Part shown: piece by piece, positions 52,442-61,714 of the stretch | How positions within the stretch are numbered: position 1 is the stretch's first letter | Layout: every line of letters starts with the position of its first letter | Assembly (NCBI RefSeq): GCF_000688375.1 | Contig: NZ_JIAF01000004.1 | Coordinates: 434,001-498,000, forward strand | Direction of reading: 5' to 3' | DNA length: 64,000 bases | Source: Prevotella sp. HUN102 | GTDB taxonomy: Bacteria > Bacteroidota > Bacteroidia > Bacteroidales > Bacteroidaceae | Program-made: the position numbers and the translations under genes | Notes under the pieces: model-generated | Databases searched by the model: none | The model's input: the letters and a program-made list of their open reading frames with translations, nothing else | Told to the model about the DNA's origin: nothing

Positions 52442-53662
52442 ATGCAACAAATCATCCACCACTTGACAGATAACGATGCCTACACGTTCAGCTGCCAGTA
52501 TTACGTATTGCAGACCTATCCCCGCGCAGAGGTTGAATACACATTCTTCGACCGTAACAAGACGATATATCCCGAAGGCTTTGCCGAACTCGTGAACGAG
52601 CAGTTGGGCTATATGCCCCGCGTGATCATCACGGAGGAGGAAATCGCCTTTATGAAGCGCAGAATGTACTATCTGCCCGAATGGTACTTCACGTTCCTTC
52701 GCGGCTATCGGTTCGACCCTCACGAAGTATCGGTAACGCAGGACGAGGAAGGCCATTTGAACATCTCCGTCCGTGGGAAATGGTATTCCACCATTATGTG
52801 GGAAATGCCCATCCTGAGCATCGTTTCCGAACTGATGCACAATCTCCGGGGCGAGATTGCCGCCTATAATCCGGAGCGCGAAAGGGAGCGTTGCGCCGAA
52901 AAGACGCGCGCCATACTATCCAACGGACTGATTCTGGGCGATATGGGCACGCGCCGCCGCCTGTCGTTCGACCATCAGAATATGGTCATCCGCACAATGA
53001 AGGAAGTCTATGAACAGGGTGGATACGAGGACGCTGACGGATTCCATCCTTGGACCGGTCGGTTCACGGGCACGAGCAACGTGTATCTCGCAATGAAGTA
53101 CGACCTCATTGCCATCGGCACGATGAGCCATCAGATTATCGAGTTCGAGGAAAACATCAGCGGCATCTTTGAATGCAACTTCAACGTGATGAAGAAGTTC
53201 AGCGACGTGTACGACGGCGACAACGGAATCTACCTCTACGACTGCTTCGGCGACAAGGTTTTCTTCAGCAACCTGTCCAAGCGTATGGCTATGATGTTTA
53301 CCGGTCTGCGCGTGGACAGCGGCGTGGAGGAAGAGCAGGTGGAGAAAATCATCGAGAAATACAAGAGTCTCGGCATCGACCCCACCACAAAGCAGGTGGT
53401 GTTCAGCAACGGACTCAACATCAACCGTGCGATAGAACTCCACAAATACGTGAACGGCCGTATGCAGGACAGCTACGGAATGGGCACATTCCTCACCTGC
53501 GACGTGGAGAATGCAAAGTCTATGAACATCGTAGTGAAGCTCACCCGTATGCGCATCACCGAGAAGCGCGAGTGGCACGACTGCGTGAAGCTCTCCTGTG
53601 ATAAGGGAAAGACGCTCGGAAATCCCGAAAAATGCGCCTATCTCCTCAAGCAGATAGGATAA
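52442..53662 (+). CDS. pncB: Nicotinate phosphoribosyltransferase
   Basis: A 406-aa enzyme that makes nicotinate mononucleotide from nicotinate and PRPP for NAD salvage. LTDNDAYTFSCQYYVLQTYP at the start, MWEMPILSIVSELMHNL, the autophosphorylation-site region IAIGTMSHQIIEFEE with its His, and the phosphate-binding GLNINRAIELHKYVNGR segment all match PncB. Length is typical. A TATTTTTG box lies at 52393-52400. A strong terminator follows the stop. Confidence 0.95.
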   Translation: MQQIIHHLTDNDAYTFSCQYYVLQTYPRAEVEYTFFDRNKTIYPEGFAELVNEQLGYMPRVIITEEEIAFMKRRMYYLPEWYFTFLRGYRFDPHEVSVTQDEEGHLNISVRGKWYSTIMWEMPILSIVSELMHNLRGEIAAYNPERERERCAEKTRAILSNGLILGDMGTRRRLSFDHQNMVIRTMKEVYEQGGYEDADGFHPWTGRFTGTSNVYLAMKYDLIAIGTMSHQIIEFEENISGIFECNFNVMKKFSDVYDGDNGIYLYDCFGDKVFFSNLSKRMAMMFTGLRVDSGVEEEQVEKIIEKYKSLGIDPTTKQVVFSNGLNINRAIELHKYVNGRMQDSYGMGTFLTCDVENAKSMNIVVKLTRMRITEKREWHDCVKLSCDKGKTLGNPEKCAYLLKQIG

Positions 53663-53683
53663 TAACGCACAAAAACAACCAAT

Positions 53684-53730
53684 CAGGGCTCGGAACTTTC
53701 CTTCGTTCCGAGCCCTGTTTCCGTTTTATA
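53684..53730 (+). terminator. Terminator of pncB
   Basis: CAGGGCTCGGAAC (53684-53696) pairs with GTTCCGAGCCCTG (53705-53717), then TTTCCGTTTT. Confidence 0.88.
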
Positions 53731-53748
53731 TGTCCGAATCAGCGCAAA

Positions 53749-53786
53749 AAAGATACCGAGCAATCTTGGATTTGCTCGGTATCTTT
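53749..53786. terminator. Second, bidirectional hairpin before the acyltransferase gene
   Basis: AAAGATACCGAGCAA (53749-53763) pairs with TTGCTCGGTATCTTT (53772-53786), A-run before and T-rich after; suits the minus-strand acyltransferase gene ending at 53888. Confidence 0.8.
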
Positions 53787-53887
53787 CTTCTATTTACTCA
53801 ACATCTTTTTGCTGCCCTTTCGCATTTCCCTCATTCTTCTGCACACACGAAAGAATATACTTGTAGCCTTCTTCGATTACTACATTC

Positions 53888-54922
53888 TTACGTATAAGCT
53901 CGATTCCCTCCCGATTCAGGCAGCATCTTACCGATAATCTGCCGTGCAACATACATTATAGGAATTGAAACCAGATAGCTTATGACGGTAAGACCGATGA
54001 ATATCAAGATTGGATAACGGAGGGAATAAACCTCAGCTTTGAATAAATGATAGCAGAAAAATGAATGCGTCATCCACATTACCATCGAATGGTCGCCCAA
54101 TTTCATCAGAACTTTTTCAATCCATAGGTTCAAAGGAATATGAATGAACAGATATATAAACACCAAAGCATAAATTGCTTCGAATGCCTGACTACCGAAA
54201 AAACATTTAAAAGTAAAGACTGTCAATAATAAAAAGAATGCTAATACTGGGTATTTATCAAAAGTCTTGCACCTTAATTTACCTGCTTCAGAAAGCCTGA
54301 AAAGCAAATTACCCAATACAAACGGGAACGCAAGTTCAATATAAACAATTATCATACTGAACAAACTCGATGTTATTATATGCGTTGCCACATATCTACT
54401 GATGATATATCCCCCTGCCAAATTCAAAAACAAGAAAAAAACGAATGAAATTATATTTCCTAACTTATCAACAACTTTAAAAATATATTTTGCTGATAAA
54501 GCCAATAAAGCATACGGCAACAAGAACCACGTCTCACTATTATAAGATGATTTCCAACTGATAATGTTCAAGACAGCCTCTTCTAATGTACCGGGATATT
54601 TTTCTGGTCTGACAAAGCAACCTATTCCTACAAATATAAGTAAAATCAACCAATAGTGAATGTAGAGTTTGGCAAGTCTATTCATCTGCCCTTTGAAATT
54701 CAAAGTCTTATACTTGTATGTATAGCTTAAGCCATACCCACTTAATATCAAGAAAAAATCCACAGGTCTACAGCCTCTTGATAAATAATAGACTATTGGT
54801 TTATCACCTATAAAAAATAAAGGCTGACAATATTTGCCCACATCTTCGCTCATAAACAGATGCAGAAATATCATCAGCAAAATAGCCACACCCTTGATAG
54901 TGTTACTTTCTTGCTTTGTCAT
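53888..54922 (-). CDS. Acyltransferase family 3 membrane protein
   Basis: A 344-aa protein with about ten membrane segments starting TIKGVAILLMIFLHLFMSED, then GCRPVDFFLILSGYGLSYTY (family pattern around FFxxSG), LAKLYIHYWLILLIFVGIGCF, and HSMVMWMTHSFFCYHLF. Members O-acetylate or O-acylate cell-surface sugars. Codon use is clearly more AT-rich than in the neighbouring genes (many AAA, ATA, TTA codons), which points to recent transfer. A 600-bp spacer with a large nested inverted repeat lies upstream. The frame extends to 55018 but MTKQESN at 54922 is preferred. Confidence 0.83.
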   Translation of the reverse strand: MTKQESNTIKGVAILLMIFLHLFMSEDVGKYCQPLFFIGDKPIVYYLSRGCRPVDFFLILSGYGLSYTYKYKTLNFKGQMNRLAKLYIHYWLILLIFVGIGCFVRPEKYPGTLEEAVLNIISWKSSYNSETWFLLPYALLALSAKYIFKVVDKLGNIISFVFFLFLNLAGGYIISRYVATHIITSSLFSMIIVYIELAFPFVLGNLLFRLSEAGKLRCKTFDKYPVLAFFLLLTVFTFKCFFGSQAFEAIYALVFIYLFIHIPLNLWIEKVLMKLGDHSMVMWMTHSFFCYHLFKAEVYSLRYPILIFIGLTVISYLVSIPIMYVARQIIGKMLPESGGNRAYT

Positions 54923-54971
54923 TGCATTAAAACTTTTAATGCGGATGCAAAATATTCTTTGAAAAGTTAAT

Positions 54972-55033
54972 GCCAAGTACCTAACAAGCCGAACGTGGAC
55001 AAAGGGCTTCATCCACATTCAGAGGTACTTGGC
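54972..55033. repeat. Inverted repeat upstream of the acyltransferase gene
   Basis: Perfect 11-bp arms GCCAAGTACCT (54972-54982) / AGGTACTTGGC (55023-55033). Inside are AAGCC/GGCTT and GTGGA/TCCAC. The right arm also belongs to the larger structure at 55016-55138, so two folds compete. Confidence 0.7.
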
Positions 55034-55138
55034 GGAACCTATAATACAAGATGATGCACCAATGCCCACGCATAACGCAGGCATCTGCACATTCATTCTC
55101 TTGTATTACATTCATTCTACCGCCAAGTTTTCTGAATG
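55016..55138. repeat. Large nested inverted repeat (cruciform or structured RNA)
   Basis: Four successive paired segments: CATTCAGA (55016) / TCTGAATG (55131); CTTGGCGG (55028) / CCGCCAAG (55120); AATACAAG (55043) / CTTGTATT (55100); GATGC (55053) / GCATC (55081). The order is consistent with one long stem of 123 nt with bulges. The surrounding 54923-55461 has no gene. Confidence 0.72.
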
Positions 55139-55461
55139 TTCAAGAACAAATAGCAAACGCTAATTTCCAATAAAATTATCCATCAGTTTTCACTGGATGG
55201 AACAAGTGCTGCAAAGATAGCAAATAATAGAATAATATCAAAATAATGCAGTTCCCTATTTTAATAATGATACACACGCGTATCTTCAACAAAGAAGACA
55301 CGTGTCTCGTCTGATAGTCTGCACGCTTCAAACAGAATACAGAAAAAGAAGAAAAAAATGGAGTAAGGCGAAAAGAAATTATAGTGAAAAGATAAGTCCA
55401 ATATCAGTTCACTTATCCAATAATTCTATCAGATAACAGACTTTAGGATAGTAAAAAATAA

Positions 55462-55497
55462 ATGGTCGGATTTCATTAATCTGAAATCCGACCATTC
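55462..55497 (-). terminator. Terminator of secDF
   Basis: 15-bp perfect stem AATGGTCGGATTTCA (55462-55476) / TGAAATCCGACCATT (55483-55497). On the minus strand it is followed by a T-rich run. Confidence 0.88.
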
Positions 55498-55522
55498 ATT
55501 ATATGTTAAACGGAAACTTCCG

Positions 55523-58500
55523 TTATGCGTTTTCTGCTGCCTCAGCTGCCTTTTCGGCTGCAATGCGGTTCTCAATCTTCTTACCCAAAACACGGTAGGC
55601 TACCGGCGAAGCGATGAAGATTGAAGAAAGTGTACCGAAGAACACACCGAGAATCATTGCGAATGCGAAGCTACGGATGCTGTCGCCACCGAGAATGAAG
55701 ATGGCAAGCAACACAATCAATGTAGAGAATGATGTATTGACAGTACGTGCAAGCGTCTGATTGATGGAATCATTGAACAATGTCTGTGCGTCCATCTTCG
55801 GATGCAGGCGCATATTCTCACGGATACGGTCGAATACAACCACCTTATCGTTGATAGAGTAACCGATAACGGTAAGGATAGCACCAATGAAGGTCTGGTC
55901 GATTTCGAGCGAGAATCCAATCCATCCGTGGCAGGCTGAGTAGAATCCTATCACAATCAGGGCGTCGAGAGCCAACGCAACGATTGAACCGACAGAGAAA
56001 CCGACGTTGCGGAAACGAGCCAAGATGTAGATAAAGATAAATACCAAAGCCAAGAGCACGCTGATGATAGCACCGTATGTGATATCCTTAGCTACTGAAG
56101 GACCTACCTTTGCAGAGCTGATGATGGAGCCACCGTCGTGAATGCCTGAATCGCGGAACGTCTTCAAGTCTGCCTGTGTGATGAGCTTAGCCTTCGACAA
56201 TGCCTCGAAAAGCACTGTTTCTGCGTGATCGTCTTCAGCAGGGTCGTTAGACTCGATATTGTAGTTGGTGGAAACGCGGACAACGTCACCGTCAGCACCG
56301 ATGGCAATAACGTTTGTACTTGCCACCTTGCCCTTGTTCTCACCTGAGGTATTAACGAATGCGCCGTTGAGCACCTTTCGTACATCCTCAACAGGAACTT
56401 TCTTCTCAAGTTTCACAACATAGTTGCGGCCACCGGTAAAGTCAATACTCTGGCTCAATCCTCTTACGAAGAAGCAAACGATGAAGAGAACGGCAGCAAT
56501 GCCCCATATAACGAATGTCTTGCTTGAAAGACTCATAAACTTCACGTGAACGTTCTGCAAGAGGTTCTTGCTGAAACCTGTGTAGAACTTCAAGTCGAGC
56601 CACTTATCCTTGTTAAGACGGTTTTCGTAAACGATACGTGTCAGGAACACGGCTGTGAAGAATGAGATACAGATACCGATAATCCAAGTGATGGCGAAGC
56701 CACGGATAGGACCAGTACCGGTTGTATAAAGGATGATACCCGTGATGAGTGATGTCAGGTTAGAGTCGAGAATAGCCGAGAACGCATTGCTGTAACCTGC
56801 ACGCAAAGCTTCCTTGATACCCTTTCCTGCACGCATTTCTTCCTTGATGCGCTCATAGATAAGCACGTTAGCATCCACAGCAGTACCGAGAGTAAGCACA
56901 ATACCGGCAATACCGGGCAATGTAAGTGCAGACTGGAACGATGCAAGCACACCGAGTGTGAAGAACAAGTTGGCCAACAACGCAAAGTTAGCAAGCATAC
57001 CCGGGATGAAGTTATACATCAGAACCATATAAACCATCAGAAGTACGAATGCAATGAGGAACGACATCAGACCCTGCTGGATTGACTGTGCTCCCAATGT
57101 AGGACCAACTACCTGTGCCTGTACGATTCTGGCAGGTGCTGGCATACGACCGGACTTCAATGTGTTTGCCAAATCCTTTGTATCCTCCACGGTAAACGAA
57201 CCGGAGATTGAAGACTGACCACCGTCGATCTGCTGTTTGATACGGGGAGAGGTGTAAACAAGACCGTCGAGAACCACGGCTACTGCCTTACCAATGTTCG
57301 CTTTTGTGAGGTTTGACCATCTGCGGGCACCGTCAGAGTTCATCGACATACTTACTTCAGGACGTCCGAATTCGTCGAATTTGTCCTCAGCATTCGTAAT
57401 CACGTCGCCTTCGAGCGCAGCACGGCCATCTGATGTGGTAACCTTCAGAGCGTGGAGTTCGTAGATATTCTTCTGCTTGAGACCATCTGCCGGCTTAGCA
57501 CTCCAAAGGAGCTTCAGATCCATAGGGAGAACCTGCTTTGCCAATTCGCTGTAAATAATCTTGTTGATGTAAGCCGTGTCTCTAACGTTTGCATAACCAA
57601 CGATGCTCAAAGCGTCGCCGGGAGTGAGTTGGAGTACTGCCAACAACGGATTCTTCTTCTTTGCTGCTTCCAACTGTGCAGAAGATGAAGCATCGCCATT
57701 GTTCAAAGCGAGCTTATTGTTAGCTACCGGATCAGCGGCAGGCTTCTTTTCAGCAACCTGTTTTGCAGAGTCGGCAACAGCATTTACCGTATCCTTTGGC
57801 TCAACCTTTGTATCGCCATTGGCAACACGCTGATCCAAATCGGCCAGATAAGGAGCAATTTCCTGACTGTTGTAGGTTTCCCAGAACTCAAGATTGGCAG
57901 AACCCTGCAACAACTTACGCACACGCTCAGGGTCGCTTACGCCCGGCATTTCCACCATCAAGCGACCTTCCTGACCTTCGAGCTTTTGAATGTTAGGCTG
58001 AGATACACCGAACTGGTTCACACGGTTCGTAACAACGTTGTATGAGTTGTCGATGGCAGCCGTTACTTCAGCACGAAGTGCAGCCTCAACTTCCGAGTCA
58101 GAGCTTTGCGTATTCACTTTACCCTTGAGCTGCTGTGTGGCAAAAATCTCCGCAAGACGGCGACCGGGAGCGTTCTTGTGGAACGCATCGATGAAGAGAG
58201 AGATGAAATCATCCTGACTCTTTGTCTCCAATTCCTTTGCTTCTGCCAAAGATTTCTGGTAAGCCGCATCTTTTTTGTGATCTGCAAGAACGTCTACCAC
58301 GTCGGGAACAGAGATTTCAAGAATGACATTCATACCACCCTTAAGGTCAAGACCAAGACCAAGCTGCGTTTCCTTACACTTCTGATAAGAATAGCCGAAC
58401 ACAGGGTATGTAACAGAATCCTTGTAATCCTGCTGTGCAATAGGGTCTTTGATTTTTGCAATCTCACCGTCCCAGATGCTGGTCATAGCACTGAAAGACA

Positions 58501-58564
58501 GGTAGAAGATGCTTGCGAGCGTCAGCAAGACGGCAACACAAATAACTAATCCTTTGTTTTGCAT
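55523..58564 (-). CDS. secDF: Fused SecD-SecF protein translocase subunit
   Basis: A 1013-aa natural fusion of SecD and SecF, the proton-driven partners of SecYEG in protein export. SecD half: first membrane helix, GLDLKGGMNVILEI, the P1 periplasmic domain with FGVSQPNIQKLEGQEGRLMVEMPGV, and the membrane block GMLANFALLANLFFTLGVLAS.. GTAVDANVLIYERIKEEM. SecF half from about residue 680: SIDFTGGRNYVVKL, YILARFRNVGFSVGSI.., FIGAILTVIGYSINDKVVVFDRIREN. The fusion is standard in Bacteroidetes. A low-complexity Ala/Lys linker lies around residues 255-310. A TATCTTTG box at 58742-58749 implies a leader of about 170 nt. Confidence 0.97.
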   Translation of the reverse strand: MQNKGLVICVAVLLTLASIFYLSFSAMTSIWDGEIAKIKDPIAQQDYKDSVTYPVFGYSYQKCKETQLGLGLDLKGGMNVILEISVPDVVDVLADHKKDAAYQKSLAEAKELETKSQDDFISLFIDAFHKNAPGRRLAEIFATQQLKGKVNTQSSDSEVEAALRAEVTAAIDNSYNVVTNRVNQFGVSQPNIQKLEGQEGRLMVEMPGVSDPERVRKLLQGSANLEFWETYNSQEIAPYLADLDQRVANGDTKVEPKDTVNAVADSAKQVAEKKPAADPVANNKLALNNGDASSSAQLEAAKKKNPLLAVLQLTPGDALSIVGYANVRDTAYINKIIYSELAKQVLPMDLKLLWSAKPADGLKQKNIYELHALKVTTSDGRAALEGDVITNAEDKFDEFGRPEVSMSMNSDGARRWSNLTKANIGKAVAVVLDGLVYTSPRIKQQIDGGQSSISGSFTVEDTKDLANTLKSGRMPAPARIVQAQVVGPTLGAQSIQQGLMSFLIAFVLLMVYMVLMYNFIPGMLANFALLANLFFTLGVLASFQSALTLPGIAGIVLTLGTAVDANVLIYERIKEEMRAGKGIKEALRAGYSNAFSAILDSNLTSLITGIILYTTGTGPIRGFAITWIIGICISFFTAVFLTRIVYENRLNKDKWLDLKFYTGFSKNLLQNVHVKFMSLSSKTFVIWGIAAVLFIVCFFVRGLSQSIDFTGGRNYVVKLEKKVPVEDVRKVLNGAFVNTSGENKGKVASTNVIAIGADGDVVRVSTNYNIESNDPAEDDHAETVLFEALSKAKLITQADLKTFRDSGIHDGGSIISSAKVGPSVAKDITYGAIISVLLALVFIFIYILARFRNVGFSVGSIVALALDALIVIGFYSACHGWIGFSLEIDQTFIGAILTVIGYSINDKVVVFDRIRENMRLHPKMDAQTLFNDSINQTLARTVNTSFSTLIVLLAIFILGGDSIRSFAFAMILGVFFGTLSSIFIASPVAYRVLGKKIENRIAAEKAAEAAENA

Positions 58565-58741
58565 TTTATTTTTTGTTTAATTATTGTTTCAGGTTTCCAA
58601 TTTGAGAAGGCAAAAGCAGCTTATCTCTATTTTTTTCAACAGCCCTTCTTCGCACTTCCTCGTCTTTTTTTGTGATAATGTCCCGTGTACGAACCCGTTT
58701 TTTCAGCCAAGTCGTTAATTACAAGACACTATACAGACGTG

Positions 58742-58749
58742 CAAAGATA
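58742..58749 (-). promoter_or_regulatory. -7 box of secDF with long leader
   Basis: Minus strand TATCTTTG about 178 bases before the secDF ATG. The leader has no ATG-initiated frame; a 24-codon frame from TTG is present but unsupported. Confidence 0.5.
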
Positions 58750-58798
58750 GATAAATTTTCACATTTTTGAAAATTTATAACGCTTTATTCTCCATTTT

Positions 58799-59899
58799 TT
58801 AAGGTTTTGGCTTGTATTTTAGCCAAGTATATATCGGATAGTGATCGGAAGTCTTTACTTTATCATCCACTTTAGCACCGTAAGGCTCAAAATCGTCGGA
58901 GCAGAAAATATGGTCTATCCGGAAGTACATTCCACTCTTGTGATACGAAATACCCGGTCCGTTTCCACTTTCTATGTAGCAGTCCGTCAGTTCGTTTTCC
59001 ATCGTGCGGTGCACATAACTGATAGGATTGTCGTTGAAATCGCCGCAGAGAATTACCGGAAGTCGCTTTGCCTTACATTTACGAACAAATGCTGCCACGG
59101 CGTCGGCCTGTGGAGCACGTATAGCCGATGCCTCGCCGAGCTTTCTCAAGAGCCGGAACGACACATCCTTGGAATCCTTCCTCTCGAAAGGTTTCTTCAC
59201 AATCTCCTTATACCCTTCCTTGTCTTCCTCGCTAAGATGATAGCTTTCAAAGTGATTATTGATTATTGCCATCTCCGTTCCGTTGTAATCCACAAAATAT
59301 GCCATACTCATATTCCCTACCGACTCATACGATATTCTCTCTTTTCTCAGGATAGGGAAACGGCTCAGCAGTATCATATTCTGATTTCCGGGAGGCGGCA
59401 TATTGACGATATCGACGTGAGGATAATGCGCCTTCAATTCATTATACACTTCATCGGCTCCCGCTTCGTAGGCACTCGACTCCTGCAAGCACACGATATC
59501 GGCCTTGCTCTTACAGATATATTCCACAATCGGGTTGGACTCGCCTTCCTGCAATCCCCACGGGGCAAACATTAATACATTAAACGACATTACCTTCAGC
59601 GCATTCTGAGGAGGGTCGGATGGATAATTGAAAGGTATGTACCTGCGCACGGGCGCGTAACAGACAAGCAATCCCAACACCGGCAACCAAACGGTTCGGA
59701 TGCGGGCAAACGTCCAAAAGACAAGAAAACCAAGATTCACGGCAAGCAGCACAGGGAATCCCAGGCCTAAATTCGCCCACATCGGATGCTCAACAGGGTT
59801 AAGCCTATCAACGTTTCCAACGAGCCACATAGCCGCAATGGCGATGACATTGAGACCAACCGACATCCAATAAGCAGTAGTTTTTACTTTAGAAAACAT
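58799..59899 (-). CDS. Endonuclease/exonuclease/phosphatase-family protein with N-terminal membrane segments
   Basis: A 366-aa protein: three N-terminal membrane helices (VGLNVIAIAAMWLVGN, LGLGFPVLLAVNLGFLVFWTF, VWLPVLGLLVCYAPV), then an EEP-fold catalytic domain: VMSFNVLMF, IVCLQES with the metal Glu, INNHFES, VILCGDFNDNP, RIDHIFCS, TSDHYPIYTWL. All catalytic residues are present. Substrates in this family include DNA, phosphoinositides and sphingomyelin; the target here is unknown, with the active site probably on the outer face of the inner membrane. It follows the rhomboid gene by 6 bp. Confidence 0.9.
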   Translation of the reverse strand: MFSKVKTTAYWMSVGLNVIAIAAMWLVGNVDRLNPVEHPMWANLGLGFPVLLAVNLGFLVFWTFARIRTVWLPVLGLLVCYAPVRRYIPFNYPSDPPQNALKVMSFNVLMFAPWGLQEGESNPIVEYICKSKADIVCLQESSAYEAGADEVYNELKAHYPHVDIVNMPPPGNQNMILLSRFPILRKERISYESVGNMSMAYFVDYNGTEMAIINNHFESYHLSEEDKEGYKEIVKKPFERKDSKDVSFRLLRKLGEASAIRAPQADAVAAFVRKCKAKRLPVILCGDFNDNPISYVHRTMENELTDCYIESGNGPGISYHKSGMYFRIDHIFCSDDFEPYGAKVDDKVKTSDHYPIYTWLKYKPKP

Positions 59900-59905
59900 A
59901 GTTCG

Positions 59906-60853
59906 TTACTGTCTGCTGCTGTCGAACAACTGCTGCTTCTCCTCCTTCGTCAAGCTGTCGTAGCCGCTCTTGCGTATTTTGTCGAGAATACGGTCTATCT
60001 GTTCCTGCTCTCTTTGCTTTCGGGCGTTGTAGTCCCAGTCGCTTTCAGGACGGCTCTGCTGGTTCGTGGCACTCGAGTTCCACTTCGTTCCTCCCTGTTG
60101 CGCATTGCTGTTGCGACGCGTGCGCTGCTCCCACGTATTGCGCATATTGTCGAAAAACTGCCTTCCGCCGCTTGTTCCGAATCCTCCACCCGAATAAGGA
60201 TGCTTGCGCCAGTATCTTATGAGCAGGAATCCGAAGAGCATACCGCCCAAGTGAGCCAAATGCGCCACACCGTCGTTGCTCGTTCCAAATGCCGAGAACA
60301 ATTCCATCGCTATCGAACCTACGATAATCCATTTTGCCTTTACGGGCACTGGTATCGGAATGATAAACATCCGTTCTTCAGGAAACATCATACCGAAGGC
60401 AAGCAACACGCCGTAAACTGCTCCTGACGCGCCAACCGTTGTCCATAGATTAAGATAATCGCTCATCGGCAATGATGTTCCGCCCATATTCACAGCATCG
60501 TACGCATTCAAGCCGTTGTAGAGATAGGAGCCATATTGTGCAAGCTCCTGACAGATACCCGCACCAATGCCACAGACGAGATAGAAAATGAGGAACTTCC
60601 TGTCGCCCCATACATTCTCAACCACCGTTCCGAACATCCAGAGCATAAACATATTCATCAGAAGGTGCATAAAACCTCCGTGCATAAACATATACGTGAA
60701 GAGCTGCCACACCTTGAAATCCTCAGCAAGGAAGAAGTGAAGCCCCAGCATATCATTCAAGTCAATCCCCATCCCTCCGAATATGAAGGTGGCAAGAAAA
60801 GCCCCGATGTTGATAATGAGAAGATTCTTTGTTACGATTGGTATGTTGCGCAT
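59906..60853 (-). CDS. Rhomboid intramembrane serine protease
   Basis: A 315-aa protein: six membrane segments in residues 1-225, then a cytosolic Gly/Arg/Gln-rich tail of about 90 residues. Catalytic Ser in TVGASGAVYGVLLAFG and catalytic His in AHLAHLGGMLFGFLLIRYW; the HGGFMHLLMNMFMLWMFG and WGDRKFLIFYLVCGIG signatures are intact. Cleaves membrane-protein helices; substrates unknown. First gene of a two-gene transcript with the EEP protein; a TATTTTTG box at 61013-61020 gives a leader of about 155 nt. Confidence 0.93.
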   Translation of the reverse strand: MRNIPIVTKNLLIINIGAFLATFIFGGMGIDLNDMLGLHFFLAEDFKVWQLFTYMFMHGGFMHLLMNMFMLWMFGTVVENVWGDRKFLIFYLVCGIGAGICQELAQYGSYLYNGLNAYDAVNMGGTSLPMSDYLNLWTTVGASGAVYGVLLAFGMMFPEERMFIIPIPVPVKAKWIIVGSIAMELFSAFGTSNDGVAHLAHLGGMLFGFLLIRYWRKHPYSGGGFGTSGGRQFFDNMRNTWEQRTRRNSNAQQGGTKWNSSATNQQSRPESDWDYNARKQREQEQIDRILDKIRKSGYDSLTKEEKQQLFDSSRQ

Positions 60854-61102
60854 AATTTCTTATTAATAGTTATCGAAAAACATTCTTTCAGCATTTCCGT
60901 CCCGACTGCCGAATCCTTGCTCTCAAAAGCTCCGTTCAAGCAGAAAACTCGGCATTTCAGGCACTTTCCGTGCATCGGTCTCCGAAAAGAGAATAAAATC
61001 CTTTATTGACTGCAAAAATACGAAAAAAACCTGTTATATTGCATAAAATGAGCACATAAGCCACATTTTTAAGAAAAAACTTCACTTTTCTTTTGCTTTT
61101 TG

Positions 61103-61133
61103 TTTGTTTTATAAAAGTAAACAACTATATTTG
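61103..61133 (+). promoter_or_regulatory. Promoter of the HU gene
   Basis: TTTG (61103-61106), 19 nt, TATATTTG (61126-61133). The spacer holds GTTTTATAAAAGTAAAC, similar to the operator at 39186. Confidence 0.7.
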
Positions 61134-61183
61134 CAGCAGAGTTGGAAAAATAATTCAAAAATAATCAATAAATTGAGTAAATT

Positions 61184-61459
61184 ATGAACAAATCAGAATT
61201 AATCGAAAAGATCGCAGCCGGCGCAGGTTTGAGCAAGGCTGACGCTAAGAAGGCATTGGATGCCACAACAGAAGCTATTAAGGAAGCACTTGCCGCTAAC
61301 GACAAAGTTCAACTCGTAGGTTTCGGTACTTTCTCTGTCAATGAACGTCCTGCTCACGAAGGTATCAACCCATCTACAAAGCAGAAGATTAAGATTGCTG
61401 CAAAGAGGGTTGCTAAGTTCAAGGCTGGTGCTGAACTTGCTGACGCAGTAAACGCATAA
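61184..61459 (+). CDS. hup: HU-family DNA-binding protein
   Basis: A 91-residue nucleoid protein: MNKSELIEKIAAGAGLSKADAKKALDA, then VQLVGFGTFSVNERPAHEGINPST and the basic arm region KQKIKIAAKRVAKFKAGAELADAVN. Length and signature match HU/IHF subunits that bend DNA with little sequence preference. A strong promoter and a terminator frame it, so it is monocistronic. The leader is about 50 nt and A-rich. Confidence 0.96.
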   Translation: MNKSELIEKIAAGAGLSKADAKKALDATTEAIKEALAANDKVQLVGFGTFSVNERPAHEGINPSTKQKIKIAAKRVAKFKAGAELADAVNA

Positions 61460-61480
61460 TTGTAATTTGATATTACAAGG

Positions 61481-61520
61481 AAAGGGCGACTTCATTATGA
61501 GGTCGCCTTTATTCGTTTTA
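61481..61520 (+). terminator. Terminator of the HU gene
   Basis: AAAGGGCGAC pairs with GTCGCCTTT (one bulged G), then ATTCGTTTT. Confidence 0.8.
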
Positions 61521-61714
61521 CCACAATATAATTTACCTAATACTGGAAAACCTCAATCCACCTGTATTTTCATTTACGTAATTTCGTCCGTTGAATTAAT
61601 CTCTCCTACATCTTTTTCTGTCTCCTTATCCATTCGAATATCTCTCTGGAGAAACCGTATCATAGGCCTAATGAAATAGGAATAATTCAGGCGATTGAAA
61701 AGTTGATTTGCAAT

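Noticed and set aside
55016..55138. Nested inverted repeat as an integron attC site
   Set aside because: The end boxes lack the RYYYAAC/GTTRRRY core and no integron integrase is present.
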